Assembly: GCA_903895725.1 (NCBI GenBank)
Contig: CAITUV010000060.1
Location: 115,284-179,283, forward strand
Direction: 5' to 3'
DNA: 64,000 nt
DNA from: an uncultured Myxococcales bacterium
GTDB taxonomy: Bacteria > Myxococcota_A > UBA9042 > CAIXZC01
The stretch's first letter is position 1; every line of letters starts with the position of its first letter. Made by a program: the position numbers and the translations under genes. The notes under the pieces were generated by a model. That model was not told the origin of the DNA and made no database searches. It saw nothing but the letters and a program-made list of their open reading frames with translations. Shown here piece by piece: positions 19,514-28,092 of the stretch.

Positions 19514-20785
19514 ATGACTCCAGAGAAAGCCCGGTCAGGGTCCGGTGCTCAGTTGCTCGCGGGGTACGCCAGGGCGGACATCACGCCGCCCCTGCCGTTT
19601 CCCATGGCGGGCATTGCGGGTCCGAAGGAGCGGCTTGCAGCGAGTGTGCGCGACCCCGTGTCCGCAACGTGTATCGTCATGCGGCAGGGGACGCTGGACG
19701 TGGCGATCCTGCTGCTGGACATCCTGATCATCGATGGCGCTCTGGCTGCGGACTTGCGGGCGATGGCCGGGAAGGTCGGCCTCGACAATCTCCTGGTTGC
19801 GGCGTCGCACACTCATTCCGGGCCGGGGGGAACCATCGAGGGGCGTGGGACCCGCTATTTCATGGGTCGTTTCCGCCCCGAGATTCGCCAGCGACTCCTC
19901 GCCGGAGCCGAGCGGGTCCTGCAGGATGCCCGAGCGGATCTCGCCCCCGTGTCCCAGTTGCGCCATGGTTCGGCCGACGTCCCGGGCCTGACCATGAACC
20001 GCCGGCTGCGTGGAGGCCCGGTGGACGACCGGTTGTCAGCCCTCGTGCTCGAGCGCCCGGGGCGAGCCCCGATCCTGCTCGGCTGCGCCAGCGGGCACCC
20101 GGTCGTCGTGGGCTTCATGGCACCGGATCAGGCCAGCGCAGACTGGCCTGGGGACGTACGTCGGCGGCTTGTGGAGGAAGGGTACTCGCCGCTGATCGTC
20201 CCCGGAGCCCTGGGTGGCCTCAACGTCCTTTTCCCCGAGATGCCCACTGCGGCGGAAGACCACCTGGACCTGGTTGCCCGAAATGCCACGGAGGGCTTCC
20301 GGCAGGCGTTGTCCACGAGTGTGGCCACGGCGCCCTCCCTTCGGTTCTCCCAGGAGGAGGTTGCCTTCACAAGGGCCTATCCGCCGTATTCCGGTGGCCC
20401 CCCCCTCGTAGCCCTCAAGGCCGCAGTCAGCTCGCTGGTCGGCTCGTTCTACAGCCGCATGGTGGCCCCGCTCCAGCAGTCGGTCCCCATTTCGGTCATC
20501 GGCATCGGCGGCGTTGCCCTGACCGGCATGCCGGCAGACTTCGGAGTCGCGGCCACCCGCACACTCCGGGACCGGCTTGCGGCAGGCGGGTGCGCCTGTC
20601 CCATGGTGGCCTCGCACTCCAATGGGTACGTGGGCTATGTCCACCTCGAAGAAGAGCTCGACTTCAAGCCCGGTCACGATGCCGGCTTCCTGACCTACGA
20701 GAACGCCATGGCCTGGTACGGGAGGGGTACCGCCAGGCGCCTCATGGATGCAGCGTGCCGGCAGTACCAGGCGCTCCGCTCATGA
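19514..20785 (+). CDS. Neutral/alkaline ceramidase-like protein
   Basis: 423 residues. The N-terminus GYARADITPP and the metal-site motif SHTHSGPGG (98-106) are hallmarks of the neutral/alkaline ceramidase N-terminal family (PF04734), whose His residues bind zinc. A later SGHPVVVG could supply another ligand. Differences: no signal peptide is visible, the length is well below the about 650 residues of secreted ceramidases, and the family nucleophile motif G-D-x-S-P is not seen. It may act on another amide or lipid, or be inactive. The start is ATG 19514, with GGAGGA seven bases upstream; the GTG at 19508 is too close to it. The stop overlaps the end of cheB by 6 bases on the opposite strand. 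Confidence 0.7.
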   Translation: MTPEKARSGSGAQLLAGYARADITPPLPFPMAGIAGPKERLAASVRDPVSATCIVMRQGTLDVAILLLDILIIDGALAADLRAMAGKVGLDNLLVAASHTHSGPGGTIEGRGTRYFMGRFRPEIRQRLLAGAERVLQDARADLAPVSQLRHGSADVPGLTMNRRLRGGPVDDRLSALVLERPGRAPILLGCASGHPVVVGFMAPDQASADWPGDVRRRLVEEGYSPLIVPGALGGLNVLFPEMPTAAEDHLDLVARNATEGFRQALSTSVATAPSLRFSQEEVAFTRAYPPYSGGPPLVALKAAVSSLVGSFYSRMVAPLQQSVPISVIGIGGVALTGMPADFGVAATRTLRDRLAAGGCACPMVASHSNGYVGYVHLEEELDFKPGHDAGFLTYENAMAWYGRGTARRLMDAACRQYQALRS

Positions 20786-21841
20786 CAACAGCCCCGACAT
20801 CCTGAGGATGCTGCCCGCAATCTGCCCGAGCGGAAGCACGGCATCGTAGCAGCCGGTCTCGTATGCGGCGCGGGGCATCCCCCATGCGGTCGACATGCGA
20901 TAATCCTCCACCAGGATCCGGCCTCCGGCACGAAAGAGCTCTGCGGCCCCCTGAGCCCCGTCCCGTCCCATGCCCGTGAGGATCACCCCCAGCGCGGCCT
21001 GGCCAAGTGCCCGGGCAGCGGATCGGAAGGTCACGTCGATGGACGGCCGCATCACGGCGGGTCCCTCGTCGTCGCTGAGCCGAAGGCGCAGCGCCGGGGT
21101 GATCTCGAGGTTCTTTCCTCCGGGGGCGATGACGATGGAGGCCCGCTCCAGGCGCTGTCCTGGCTCGGCCTCGCGGACCGGCAGCGAGCAGATTGCTCCG
21201 AGCCGTGCCGCGAGTTGGGAGGTGAATCCTTCCGGGAAATGCTGGATCACGATCACGGCGAAGGGAACTCGGGAATCGAAGCGGGGAAGGAGGGATTGGA
21301 GGGCCTGGATCCCGCCGGTGCTGGCGCCGATGAGGACGACGGAGGGAGCTCCGGTGGGGCGAGGGGCTGTCGGAACGGCCGGAAGGGACATCCAGCTCGT
21401 CGTGCCGAATGCCTCTCCTCCGGCACCGTTCCTGAGGGCAGCCTGGCGGCCGATTCCCTTGACCTTTTCGGTCAGCTCCCTGGCAACCGAGTCGAGCGAC
21501 ATGGAGATTTCGCCCGCAGGCTTGGCCAGGCAGTCGACCGCCCCGGCCTGGAGTGCCTCGACGGTGAGGTCGGCCCCCCGAGTGGTGTGAGCGGAGAAGA
21601 CGACGATGGGCACCGAGCGCTCCGCCAGGATGGCTCGGGTAGCCTCGAGCCCGTCCATCCGGGGCATGACCACGTCCATGGTGATGACGTCGGGCTGAAG
21701 CTGTCGGGCCTTGTCGACCGCGTCCCGGCCATCGAGGGCGAAGCCGACGACCTCGAGCTCCGGGTCCTTCTGAAGGACGGAAGTAATGAGGCTCACCATG
21801 AACCTCGAGTCGTCCACGACCAACACCCGGACCGGCTTCAT
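20780..21841 (-). CDS. cheB: Chemotaxis protein-glutamate methylesterase CheB
   Basis: 353 residues. The receiver domain is residues 1-120, with Asp56 as phosphorylation site (VITMDVVMPR), followed by a linker and a methylesterase domain (about 165-350). The catalytic Ser is in GASTGG, the His in IQHFPEGF and the Asp in TGMGRDG, all intact. It removes methyl groups from (or deamidates) chemoreceptors after phosphorylation by CheA. It is the last gene of the Che operon; its ATG overlaps the stop of the REC-REC-cyclase gene (ATGA). No receptor is encoded nearby. Confidence 0.95.
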   Translation of the reverse strand: MKPVRVLVVDDSRFMVSLITSVLQKDPELEVVGFALDGRDAVDKARQLQPDVITMDVVMPRMDGLEATRAILAERSVPIVVFSAHTTRGADLTVEALQAGAVDCLAKPAGEISMSLDSVARELTEKVKGIGRQAALRNGAGGEAFGTTSWMSLPAVPTAPRPTGAPSVVLIGASTGGIQALQSLLPRFDSRVPFAVIVIQHFPEGFTSQLAARLGAICSLPVREAEPGQRLERASIVIAPGGKNLEITPALRLRLSDDEGPAVMRPSIDVTFRSAARALGQAALGVILTGMGRDGAQGAAELFRAGGRILVEDYRMSTAWGMPRAAYETGCYDAVLPLGQIAGSILRMSGLLS

Positions 21842-23640
21842 CCTTCCCCCCCTCTGATGGTCACGGCATAGGCAGTGATGGGCTCGGCGATGCCCTTGAG
21901 CTCGAGGCCGGGGCGGGCCTCGACCTGGGCATCGTGAACGGTTTGCAGGAACGCAGCGGTGGCGTCATAGACAACCTGGCTCACCAGGAGGCCGCCCGGA
22001 GGAGCCTTCCCTTCGAGGCGCTGCGCCCGGTTGACCTGGTCTCCAATGACCGTGTAGTCCTTCCGTTCGCCAGAGCCGATGAGCCCGAGGATCACGTCCC
22101 CGGAGTTGATTCCGATCCGGGTTACCAAGGGGACCTTGGAATCCCGGTTGATGCGGGCCATGTCCCGCTGGAACGCGAGCCCGGCGCGTACGGCCCTGAC
22201 TTCCGGCGGGTCGAGCCCCGGCAGGTGGGAGAATAGCGCCATGAGGGCATCGCCGATGAACTTGTTGACGTAGCCCTGCTCGCGCTGAATGTAGTCGACG
22301 AACCGGCCGAAATACTCGTTGAGCAGCTCCACCACCCAACCGGCCTCACGCCCGAAGCAGAGCTTGGAGAAGCCGGCCAGATCAGAGAACAGGATGGCCA
22401 GCTCTCGTCGGCGCGGCTGGAGCCCTTCACTGTGGATTGCCCGAATGACGTCACGGCCCAGGATCCCGGACAGCTCCTTGCGCTCCCGCTCCAGGCGGTT
22501 GCGGGCCAGGACCAGCTCGACCGCGACGATCAGCTTCTCCTCGGAAAACGGTTTGGACAGGAAGGCGTCGGAGCCGAAGCCCCGGCCCAGAATGCGGTGC
22601 TCCTCCAGGGTGCTTCCGGTCAGAATGATGACGGGGATGTTCCGGGTCCTGGGCTCGCTCTTGACGAAGTGAGTAAGCCGCAGGCCGTCCATGACCGGCA
22701 TCTCGAGGTCAGTCACCACGACGTCCGGAAGAGGCACCCCCGGGTTCTCGAGCAGCCCCTTGGCCTGGTCCCCGTCGGCTGCGGTGGAAACACGGAAGCC
22801 GTGCCTGCCCAGGGCCTCGGCCACCATCCGGCGGGTGACGGCGCTGTCGTCGACGACCAGGGCGCTCAGCCCGGCCCCGGGGCGCAGCCGGTCGGACAGC
22901 CGGTACACACGGGCCACAAGCGCATCCAGGAACAGCTCCCGCTCCCCTTTCCTCGGCTTGACCATGTAGTCGGTTGCACCGGCCTCGAAGCCCTCCCGGA
23001 CTTCCTCGTACCCCGAGAGCGTGGTGAGCACGAGCGCCGGAATGGAGGCTAGCTTCGGGTCCCTCCTCATGGCACGGACCAGGTCGAGCCCGGTCATCCT
23101 CGGCATTTCCACGTCGGTCACTACGAGCGACACGGGCTGCTCGCGGAGCCGTTCGAGCGCCTCCTGGCCATCTTCGGCTTCGAGGACGATGAACCCCTCG
23201 GCCTTCAGCGTGGACACGGTGAGGCTGCGCTGCATGGCACTGTCCTCGGCCACCAGAATCACCTGCATGGAGGCACCTGCAGGCTCATCCGGGCGTGCAC
23301 AGTCCGCGGATTCACAAAGGGCTTCGACGATGCGGGACGCGTCGCAAGGCAGCGGGACGAGCATCGGCTCGTGCGGGGCGCGGTCCGGGAGGATTCCGGG
23401 GGTGGCAGAGGGGCTGAAATGCACCACGCCGGCGACCCAGGCGGGAGGCGAGGACGGGGCCATGGGCGGTCCCTGCCGCACCTCCGGGTCGAGCCGGGCA
23501 ACCACCCAGCCGGGCCGACCATCGGGGGACAGGACGGGCAGCTCGGCCGCCCCTCGGAGCGTGACCCCTTCGTTCTCGCCCAGCACGGCGACCAGGAATT
23601 CCAGCAGCATGGGGGAATGGGAGCATGCGAGGATCTTCAA
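21838..23640 (-). CDS. Response regulator with two receiver domains and a class III nucleotide cyclase domain
   Basis: 600 residues. Residues 1-115 look like a decayed receiver without a phospho-Asp. A first receiver spans 126-245 (Asp176 in VVTDVEMPR) and a second 257-380 (Asp311 in VVTDLEMPV). A class III adenylate/guanylate cyclase spans about 412-595: metal Asp420 (ILFSDLAGFS), Asp464 (KFIGDALMALF) and transition-state residues in YTVIGDQVNRAQRL. Lys460 before the second Asp favours ATP as substrate, so cAMP is the likely product (inference). The start is TTG 23640: it overlaps the cheA stop (TTGA) and has GGAGGTGG just upstream. It probably receives phosphoryl groups from CheA in place of a separate CheY. 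Confidence 0.9.
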   Translation of the reverse strand: MKILACSHSPMLLEFLVAVLGENEGVTLRGAAELPVLSPDGRPGWVVARLDPEVRQGPPMAPSSPPAWVAGVVHFSPSATPGILPDRAPHEPMLVPLPCDASRIVEALCESADCARPDEPAGASMQVILVAEDSAMQRSLTVSTLKAEGFIVLEAEDGQEALERLREQPVSLVVTDVEMPRMTGLDLVRAMRRDPKLASIPALVLTTLSGYEEVREGFEAGATDYMVKPRKGERELFLDALVARVYRLSDRLRPGAGLSALVVDDSAVTRRMVAEALGRHGFRVSTAADGDQAKGLLENPGVPLPDVVVTDLEMPVMDGLRLTHFVKSEPRTRNIPVIILTGSTLEEHRILGRGFGSDAFLSKPFSEEKLIVAVELVLARNRLERERKELSGILGRDVIRAIHSEGLQPRRRELAILFSDLAGFSKLCFGREAGWVVELLNEYFGRFVDYIQREQGYVNKFIGDALMALFSHLPGLDPPEVRAVRAGLAFQRDMARINRDSKVPLVTRIGINSGDVILGLIGSGERKDYTVIGDQVNRAQRLEGKAPPGGLLVSQVVYDATAAFLQTVHDAQVEARPGLELKGIAEPITAYAVTIRGGEG

Positions 23641-26237
23641 CGGCCACCTCCGGCCTGCAGCAGGCTGCCGGCAGCCAGGCCCGCCCCGCGGTCCAGGTCC
23701 ACGACTTCGTCGACGCCGAGGCGATACAGCGCGTCCAGGCCGGGGCGGTTGCCTCCCGAAGAGACAACTACCACTCGCCGTCGCCCGCCGGCTCCTGCCA
23801 CCGATTCCAGAGTTGAAGTCAGGGCCGGGATGTCCGCTGCCACGGCCACCACCGAAGCCTTCAGGACGAGCTCAGGCCGAAGGAGCTCCGGGGTGACCAG
23901 CACGGGCCCCGGACGACGCGGAAGGGAGCGGAGCAACGGGAGATAACGCTCTGCGCCCATGCCGACGAGAAGGATTGCTCGACCTGCATCGGAGGTGCGG
24001 TCCGCCCACGTCCCGTCGGACCAGCTCCTCAGCACCGCGCCGACATCGGCGATGAGCACCGCCCGCCCCTCCAGCACCGTCACCCCCATGCAGTGCTCGA
24101 TGTTTGGAAGCAGCGGGCCCGGCTCGCGAACGACGGCCTGCGTGTGCTCCATCACCCGGTCGACGACCAGTGCCCCCATTCGATCGCCGTGGCGCACGAT
24201 GCACACGGTGTACTCGTTCCGGAAATCCGCACCGTCCCAGAGATCGAGCAGGTTCGCCAGGCGGATGAAGGGGAGGGTCTCGTCTCCGATCCGAGCCATG
24301 GCCCTCCCGCCGGCCTCAACGAGGCCGCCGCTCGTTACGGTTTCTACCCGCATGACGGCGTCGGCCGGAAGCGCCACCGGCTCCCCGGCACACTGGACCA
24401 TGAGCACCCTGGCCACGGCCAATGTCAGCGGGAGTGTAAGCCGGAAGACCGCCCCCTGGCCGGGACGGCATTCGAGCTCAACCGCCCCCCCGACCTTCGC
24501 CACCTGGTTGCGCACCACGTCCAGACCGACTCCTCGACCCGACACGTCGTCCACCCGCGTCGTCGTCGAGAACCCCGGAGCGAAAATGAGATCCACCACC
24601 CGCGAGTCGTCCAGCTTCCGGCTCTCCTCCTCGGACAGAAACCCCTTCTCCACCGCCTTTCGCCTCAACACGGACGGAACGATTCCCACTCCGTCATCCT
24701 CGACTTCGACCACGACCTGGCTGCCCTTGGAGAATGCGCGAACGGTGACCTTCCCCTCGGCCGCCTTCCCCGCCCGGATGCGCTCCGCAGGCGCAGCGAT
24801 TCCATGGCTGACCGCATTTCGCAGCAGGTGGATCATCGGTTCGTCCAGCTTCTCTGCAATGCTCTTGTCGATCCGCGCATCGCCCGCTTCGATGATGAGC
24901 CGCGCCTGCTTGCCCTGACTGACCGCTGCCTGGTACACCGTCATCCGATGTCGCTCGAACAACGCATCCAGAGGAACCATCCGCAAGTCGAACACGCGGC
25001 GCTGAATGTCGCCGGACACGAGATCCAGCGAACGAGCCGTTCCCTCCAATTCCGACGTCATCAGCCCGAGCTCCTGCCGAGCCGTCCGGACGGCGTCCCC
25101 CGGGGAGCCGGACTGGTCGAGCCCTCGAAACACGTCTTCGACGCGGTCCTCGAGCCGGGCTATCTGACGCAGTGCCTCTTCCTGACGAACCGACTGCTCG
25201 CCAACGAGGAGCGCCAGGCGGTCCACCTCGCCGAAATCGACCCGTAGCGTCTTTCTCGATCCGCCGGATGCATCCGAGGCCTTTGCCGCGGCCTGCGGTC
25301 GGCTCATGGACGACTCGGAGCGCTCCGGAGTACCGTCTGCCGGCTTGTGTGCCCCCGCGCCCCCGGGCTCCACCGTACGGGGGACGGCAGCTGCTCCGGG
25401 CTCCGCCGTACGGGGGACGGCAGCTGCTCCGGGCTCCGCCGTACGGGGGACGACGCCGGTAGCGAGAAGCGCTCCCACCGCGGCACGAAACCTTCCCATC
25501 GGCACCGTCCCCGTACGCCCTGACTGCGCCAGGTCGAGGACGGCGATCCCCAGCTGCAGCCCCTCGGCCAGGACACGGCGCTCGGCGTCGGTCGGCCCAC
25601 GCCGGCCCTCCTTCATCCGCTTCACCAGATCCTCGAGCCGATGGGCGACTTCCTGCAGCTCCGACAGCCCCACCATGCCGCAGTTCCCCTTGACCGTATG
25701 GAGCTTGCGATACAGCTCCTGGAGGGTCTCCCGGTCCTCCGCTCCGACGCTCACCACGATGCGAGAGGCTTCCTCGAGATGCTCGCTCACTTCTCCAAAG
25801 AAGTCCGCCAGGACCCGGGGTTCAAGGGGGGGGGCCGCCCACTGCACGACGTGGTCCGGCTCGTGGGGGGGTGACTCCGGTGCGGTCGGGGTGGGCGGCA
25901 CGATGTCGGGCACCGAGGCCCTGCTTCCCATCGGTTCCGGCTCGGCCACTCTCTGCACCGGGATGGGAGCCTTGCGGTCGCCTGCACCGGCCGGAGTCTG
26001 CGCAGCCGGCTCCGAAGATTCGACCTCCCGCCCGAGCCTCTCCAGCCAGGCCCAGAGCTGTGCAAACTCGGTCAGCTCCCCCAGCTCGCGGGCCAGTCTC
26101 GAGCCCCGCCCGGGACCTTCCCCCGTCAACGCACGGCTCAGCTGTTCGAGCGCCTCTGCCGCCTGAGCGCGCCCGGCCAGCCCCTGCGTGCACAGCAGAG
26201 CCACCAGCTTCCGATAGGCCGTTCTGGCATCGTTCAT
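23637..26237 (-). CDS. cheA: Chemotaxis histidine kinase CheA with a decayed C-terminal receiver
   Basis: 866 residues. A helical N-terminal extension (1-70) is followed by the P1 phosphotransfer domain (about 140-245) with His180 in KLHTVKGNCG. A linker contains three tandem VPRTxEPGAAA repeats. Dimerisation (about 330-400) and ATPase domains follow (N box LLRNAVSHGI, G1 DDGVGI, G2 GRGVGLDVV). Next is a CheW-like domain (about 600-740). The last about 115 residues look receiver-like (AILLVGMGAERYLPLL...) but lack the phospho-Asp. Role: autophosphorylates and phosphorylates CheB and the REC-REC-cyclase protein. ATG 26237 begins 4 bases after the cheR stop; an alternative ATG at 26273 would overlap cheR by 32 bases. 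Confidence 0.93.
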   Translation of the reverse strand: MNDARTAYRKLVALLCTQGLAGRAQAAEALEQLSRALTGEGPGRGSRLARELGELTEFAQLWAWLERLGREVESSEPAAQTPAGAGDRKAPIPVQRVAEPEPMGSRASVPDIVPPTPTAPESPPHEPDHVVQWAAPPLEPRVLADFFGEVSEHLEEASRIVVSVGAEDRETLQELYRKLHTVKGNCGMVGLSELQEVAHRLEDLVKRMKEGRRGPTDAERRVLAEGLQLGIAVLDLAQSGRTGTVPMGRFRAAVGALLATGVVPRTAEPGAAAVPRTAEPGAAAVPRTVEPGGAGAHKPADGTPERSESSMSRPQAAAKASDASGGSRKTLRVDFGEVDRLALLVGEQSVRQEEALRQIARLEDRVEDVFRGLDQSGSPGDAVRTARQELGLMTSELEGTARSLDLVSGDIQRRVFDLRMVPLDALFERHRMTVYQAAVSQGKQARLIIEAGDARIDKSIAEKLDEPMIHLLRNAVSHGIAAPAERIRAGKAAEGKVTVRAFSKGSQVVVEVEDDGVGIVPSVLRRKAVEKGFLSEEESRKLDDSRVVDLIFAPGFSTTTRVDDVSGRGVGLDVVRNQVAKVGGAVELECRPGQGAVFRLTLPLTLAVARVLMVQCAGEPVALPADAVMRVETVTSGGLVEAGGRAMARIGDETLPFIRLANLLDLWDGADFRNEYTVCIVRHGDRMGALVVDRVMEHTQAVVREPGPLLPNIEHCMGVTVLEGRAVLIADVGAVLRSWSDGTWADRTSDAGRAILLVGMGAERYLPLLRSLPRRPGPVLVTPELLRPELVLKASVVAVAADIPALTSTLESVAGAGGRRRVVVVSSGGNRPGLDALYRLGVDEVVDLDRGAGLAAGSLLQAGGGR
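25373..25452 (-). repeat. 33-bp tandem repeat inside cheA (about 2.4 copies)
   Basis: Units begin at 25373, 25406 and 25439 and encode VPRTAEPGAAA in the P1-P3 linker. They are almost identical at DNA level. The period is a multiple of three, so gain or loss of units keeps the frame. Confidence 0.9.
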
Positions 26238-26241
26238 CTCT

Positions 26242-27546
26242 TCACCGCGACAGGAGCGACGAGTCCCCTTCAACGCGCACGTCGGTCCCGACCGACCGAA
26301 GCAGCGACACCGTGCGCGCCAACCTCTCTTTTACACGAAAATCGACCCCCTTCACAGCCTTAATGTCCAATATAAGACATTTCGGCGGAACTTTTAGTAT
26401 TTCAAGGATTTTTACTTCGGTAGCCTGCCACTCCCCCGCCCACTGCCCCGCGGCCGAATCCGAAACCACGAGTCGGCTCGGTCCCCCCTCAGCGCAGCCC
26501 ACCGGGACGGGGGACTGGCGAAGCGGCTCACTCCATGGGTGAGGCTCGAACCGGACGGTGGTCCTATCGGCCGGCCGGGATTCGAATTGCCCGGCGGGTG
26601 TATGGTTGGAGCCTGGCCGGTCAGCCCACGGATGCACCCCTGCGCCTCCCGTCTCCCGTGCGGGTACCGACCTTGCGCCCCTGCCTTTCACCTCCCTGTG
26701 GGCAGTCGCCCCCGCCATCCCCGGGGCCGTCCCCCCCTCGGCACAGCGCAGGACCGGCAGCCCCGACCGCGTCGGCAGCCACCGCTTCCCGAGCGCAGCA
26801 CAGGCCGCCTCCGCCACCGGCAGCTCCTGCGAAGCCAGCACGAGACAACCGCCCGGCAGCACGCGCTGGAACAGTCCCTGGACGACCGAAACGGCCAACG
26901 GCCTCTCCAGGTAGGTCAAGACATTGCGGCACATCACCAGGTGAAACGTCCCATCCGGAATCTTCCTCACGAGGTTGCCCCAGTGGAAACGAACCCGCTC
27001 CCGGATTGCCGGGACGACCGTCTCAAACCCGGGTGAAGCCGACTGCAGATAGGCTCGGTGCCAGTCGGCCGGCAATCTGGCCGCCTCGTCGGAGGGATAC
27101 ACTCCTCTGCGGGCCGTCTCCAGAGCAACCGGGCTGGCATCCATCGCGGTCACGTGAAATCGGCCGACCCCCCACGACGCGGCCAGGAAGAAAGCTGCGG
27201 TCCAGGCCTCCTCACCGCTCGAGCAGCCGGCGATCAAGGCTCGCATCGGCCCTCCGGGAAACTCGGCGGGCAGCCGAAGCGCCAGCTCCTCCCACACGCT
27301 CTCGTGACGGTAGAACCTCGTGTGGCCCAGGAGCAGGTGATGAACGAGACGTCCCAGCTCCTCCTCCTCCGTCAGCCCGGCCCCCAGCAGGGACGCGGCC
27401 AACTCCTCCTGCGAGATTCCTCGTTCTCTCGAGCGCAGAAGAACCGCCCTCGGCAGGCCGTCCCGCACCGCATCCTCCACCAGACCGAACGCCCGCGAAA
27501 CCTGACTCGCAAGTCGGTCCAGCAATGCCGGTTCCAGGAATTCCAT
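26242..27546 (-). CDS. cheR: CheR-type methyltransferase fused to an STAS-like tail
   Basis: 434 residues. The N-terminal helical CheR domain (1-75, TRFYRH near 76) precedes a SAM-binding domain: AGCSSGEEAWTAAFF (106-120), MDASPVALETAR and MCRNVLTYL (205-213). It should methylate chemoreceptor glutamates or an alternative target. After a low-complexity linker (275-345), residues about 355-434 have an STAS-like pattern (KCLILDIKAVKGVDFRVKER). The usual phosphorylatable Ser/Thr after the Asp is Phe403 (DFRV). The DNA for this tail (26325-26410) is markedly AT-rich and uses ATA, CTA and TTG codons unlike its neighbours. The gene follows cheW by 8 bases and precedes cheA by 4. Confidence 0.88.
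   Translation of the reverse strand: MEFLEPALLDRLASQVSRAFGLVEDAVRDGLPRAVLLRSRERGISQEELAASLLGAGLTEEEELGRLVHHLLLGHTRFYRHESVWEELALRLPAEFPGGPMRALIAGCSSGEEAWTAAFFLAASWGVGRFHVTAMDASPVALETARRGVYPSDEAARLPADWHRAYLQSASPGFETVVPAIRERVRFHWGNLVRKIPDGTFHLVMCRNVLTYLERPLAVSVVQGLFQRVLPGGCLVLASQELPVAEAACAALGKRWLPTRSGLPVLRCAEGGTAPGMAGATAHREVKGRGARSVPARETGGAGVHPWADRPGSNHTPAGQFESRPADRTTVRFEPHPWSEPLRQSPVPVGCAEGGPSRLVVSDSAAGQWAGEWQATEVKILEILKVPPKCLILDIKAVKGVDFRVKERLARTVSLLRSVGTDVRVEGDSSLLSR
26362..26381. repeat. Inverted repeat AATGTC-N8-GACATT in the AT-rich island
   Basis: A perfect 6-bp dyad lies in the AT-rich tail-coding part of cheR, 125 bases upstream of cheA. It could be an operator for an internal cheA promoter or a coincidence of base composition. 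Confidence 0.35.
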
Positions 27547-27554
27547 GTGCGGAT

Positions 27555-28028
27555 TCAGAGCGGAAGGGTGACCGGACGGCGACCGGAGCGCAGCGCCGAG
27601 ACCTCCGGCAAGTCGAACAGCCGGCCGGAATCGAGCACCAGCAACGCCATTCCCTCCTCCGTGGCCACACAGGACAGAGCGGCCAGGACCGATGCGGCAG
27701 CCGCAGGGGGCACATCGCTGACTCCCACGTCGACGATATCCACCGGCCTCCAGGCCAGCACCCCCGCCACGAGCGGCCCTGCCTCCACCATCAGGACGTG
27801 CGAGGCCCCCTCCTCCCCCGCCGATGCCCGTTCGCCCCCTCCCGGAAGTCCCATCAGCGGGGCAAGGTCCAACACAGGGAACGCCTGCCCTCGCACATTC
27901 ATCATCCCTGCCACGAAGGAGGGAGCATGAAACACCGTTGCCAGTTGCCCCAGCCCGACGACTTCACGGACCTGCTCAACGGGAAAAGCCACCCGGGTCG
28001 ACCGGACCTGGAAGCGAACCACCTGCAT
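27555..28028 (-). CDS. cheW: CheW-like coupling protein
   Basis: 157 residues. The whole protein is one CheW fold: QVVRFQVRSTRVAFPVEQVR at the start and the conserved VAGMMNVRGQAFPVLDL, which corresponds to the I-x-L-R-G-x-x-x-P-V-x-D-L signature. It links CheA to a receptor array. The start ATG 28028 has AGGAG upstream (ATGAGGAGCGGG). An in-frame ATG at 28038-28040 (MRSGM) would add four residues and has a weaker site. It is the first gene of the strict Che set and lies 64 bases after the zinc-ribbon/TPR gene. Confidence 0.9.
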   Translation of the reverse strand: MQVVRFQVRSTRVAFPVEQVREVVGLGQLATVFHAPSFVAGMMNVRGQAFPVLDLAPLMGLPGGGERASAGEEGASHVLMVEAGPLVAGVLAWRPVDIVDVGVSDVPPAAAASVLAALSCVATEEGMALLVLDSGRLFDLPEVSALRSGRRPVTLPL

Positions 28029-28092
28029 CCCGCTCCTCATCCTGCCGGCACTGCGCCTGGAGGCACACCGGCATCCAACCGCCCGAGGCAGC

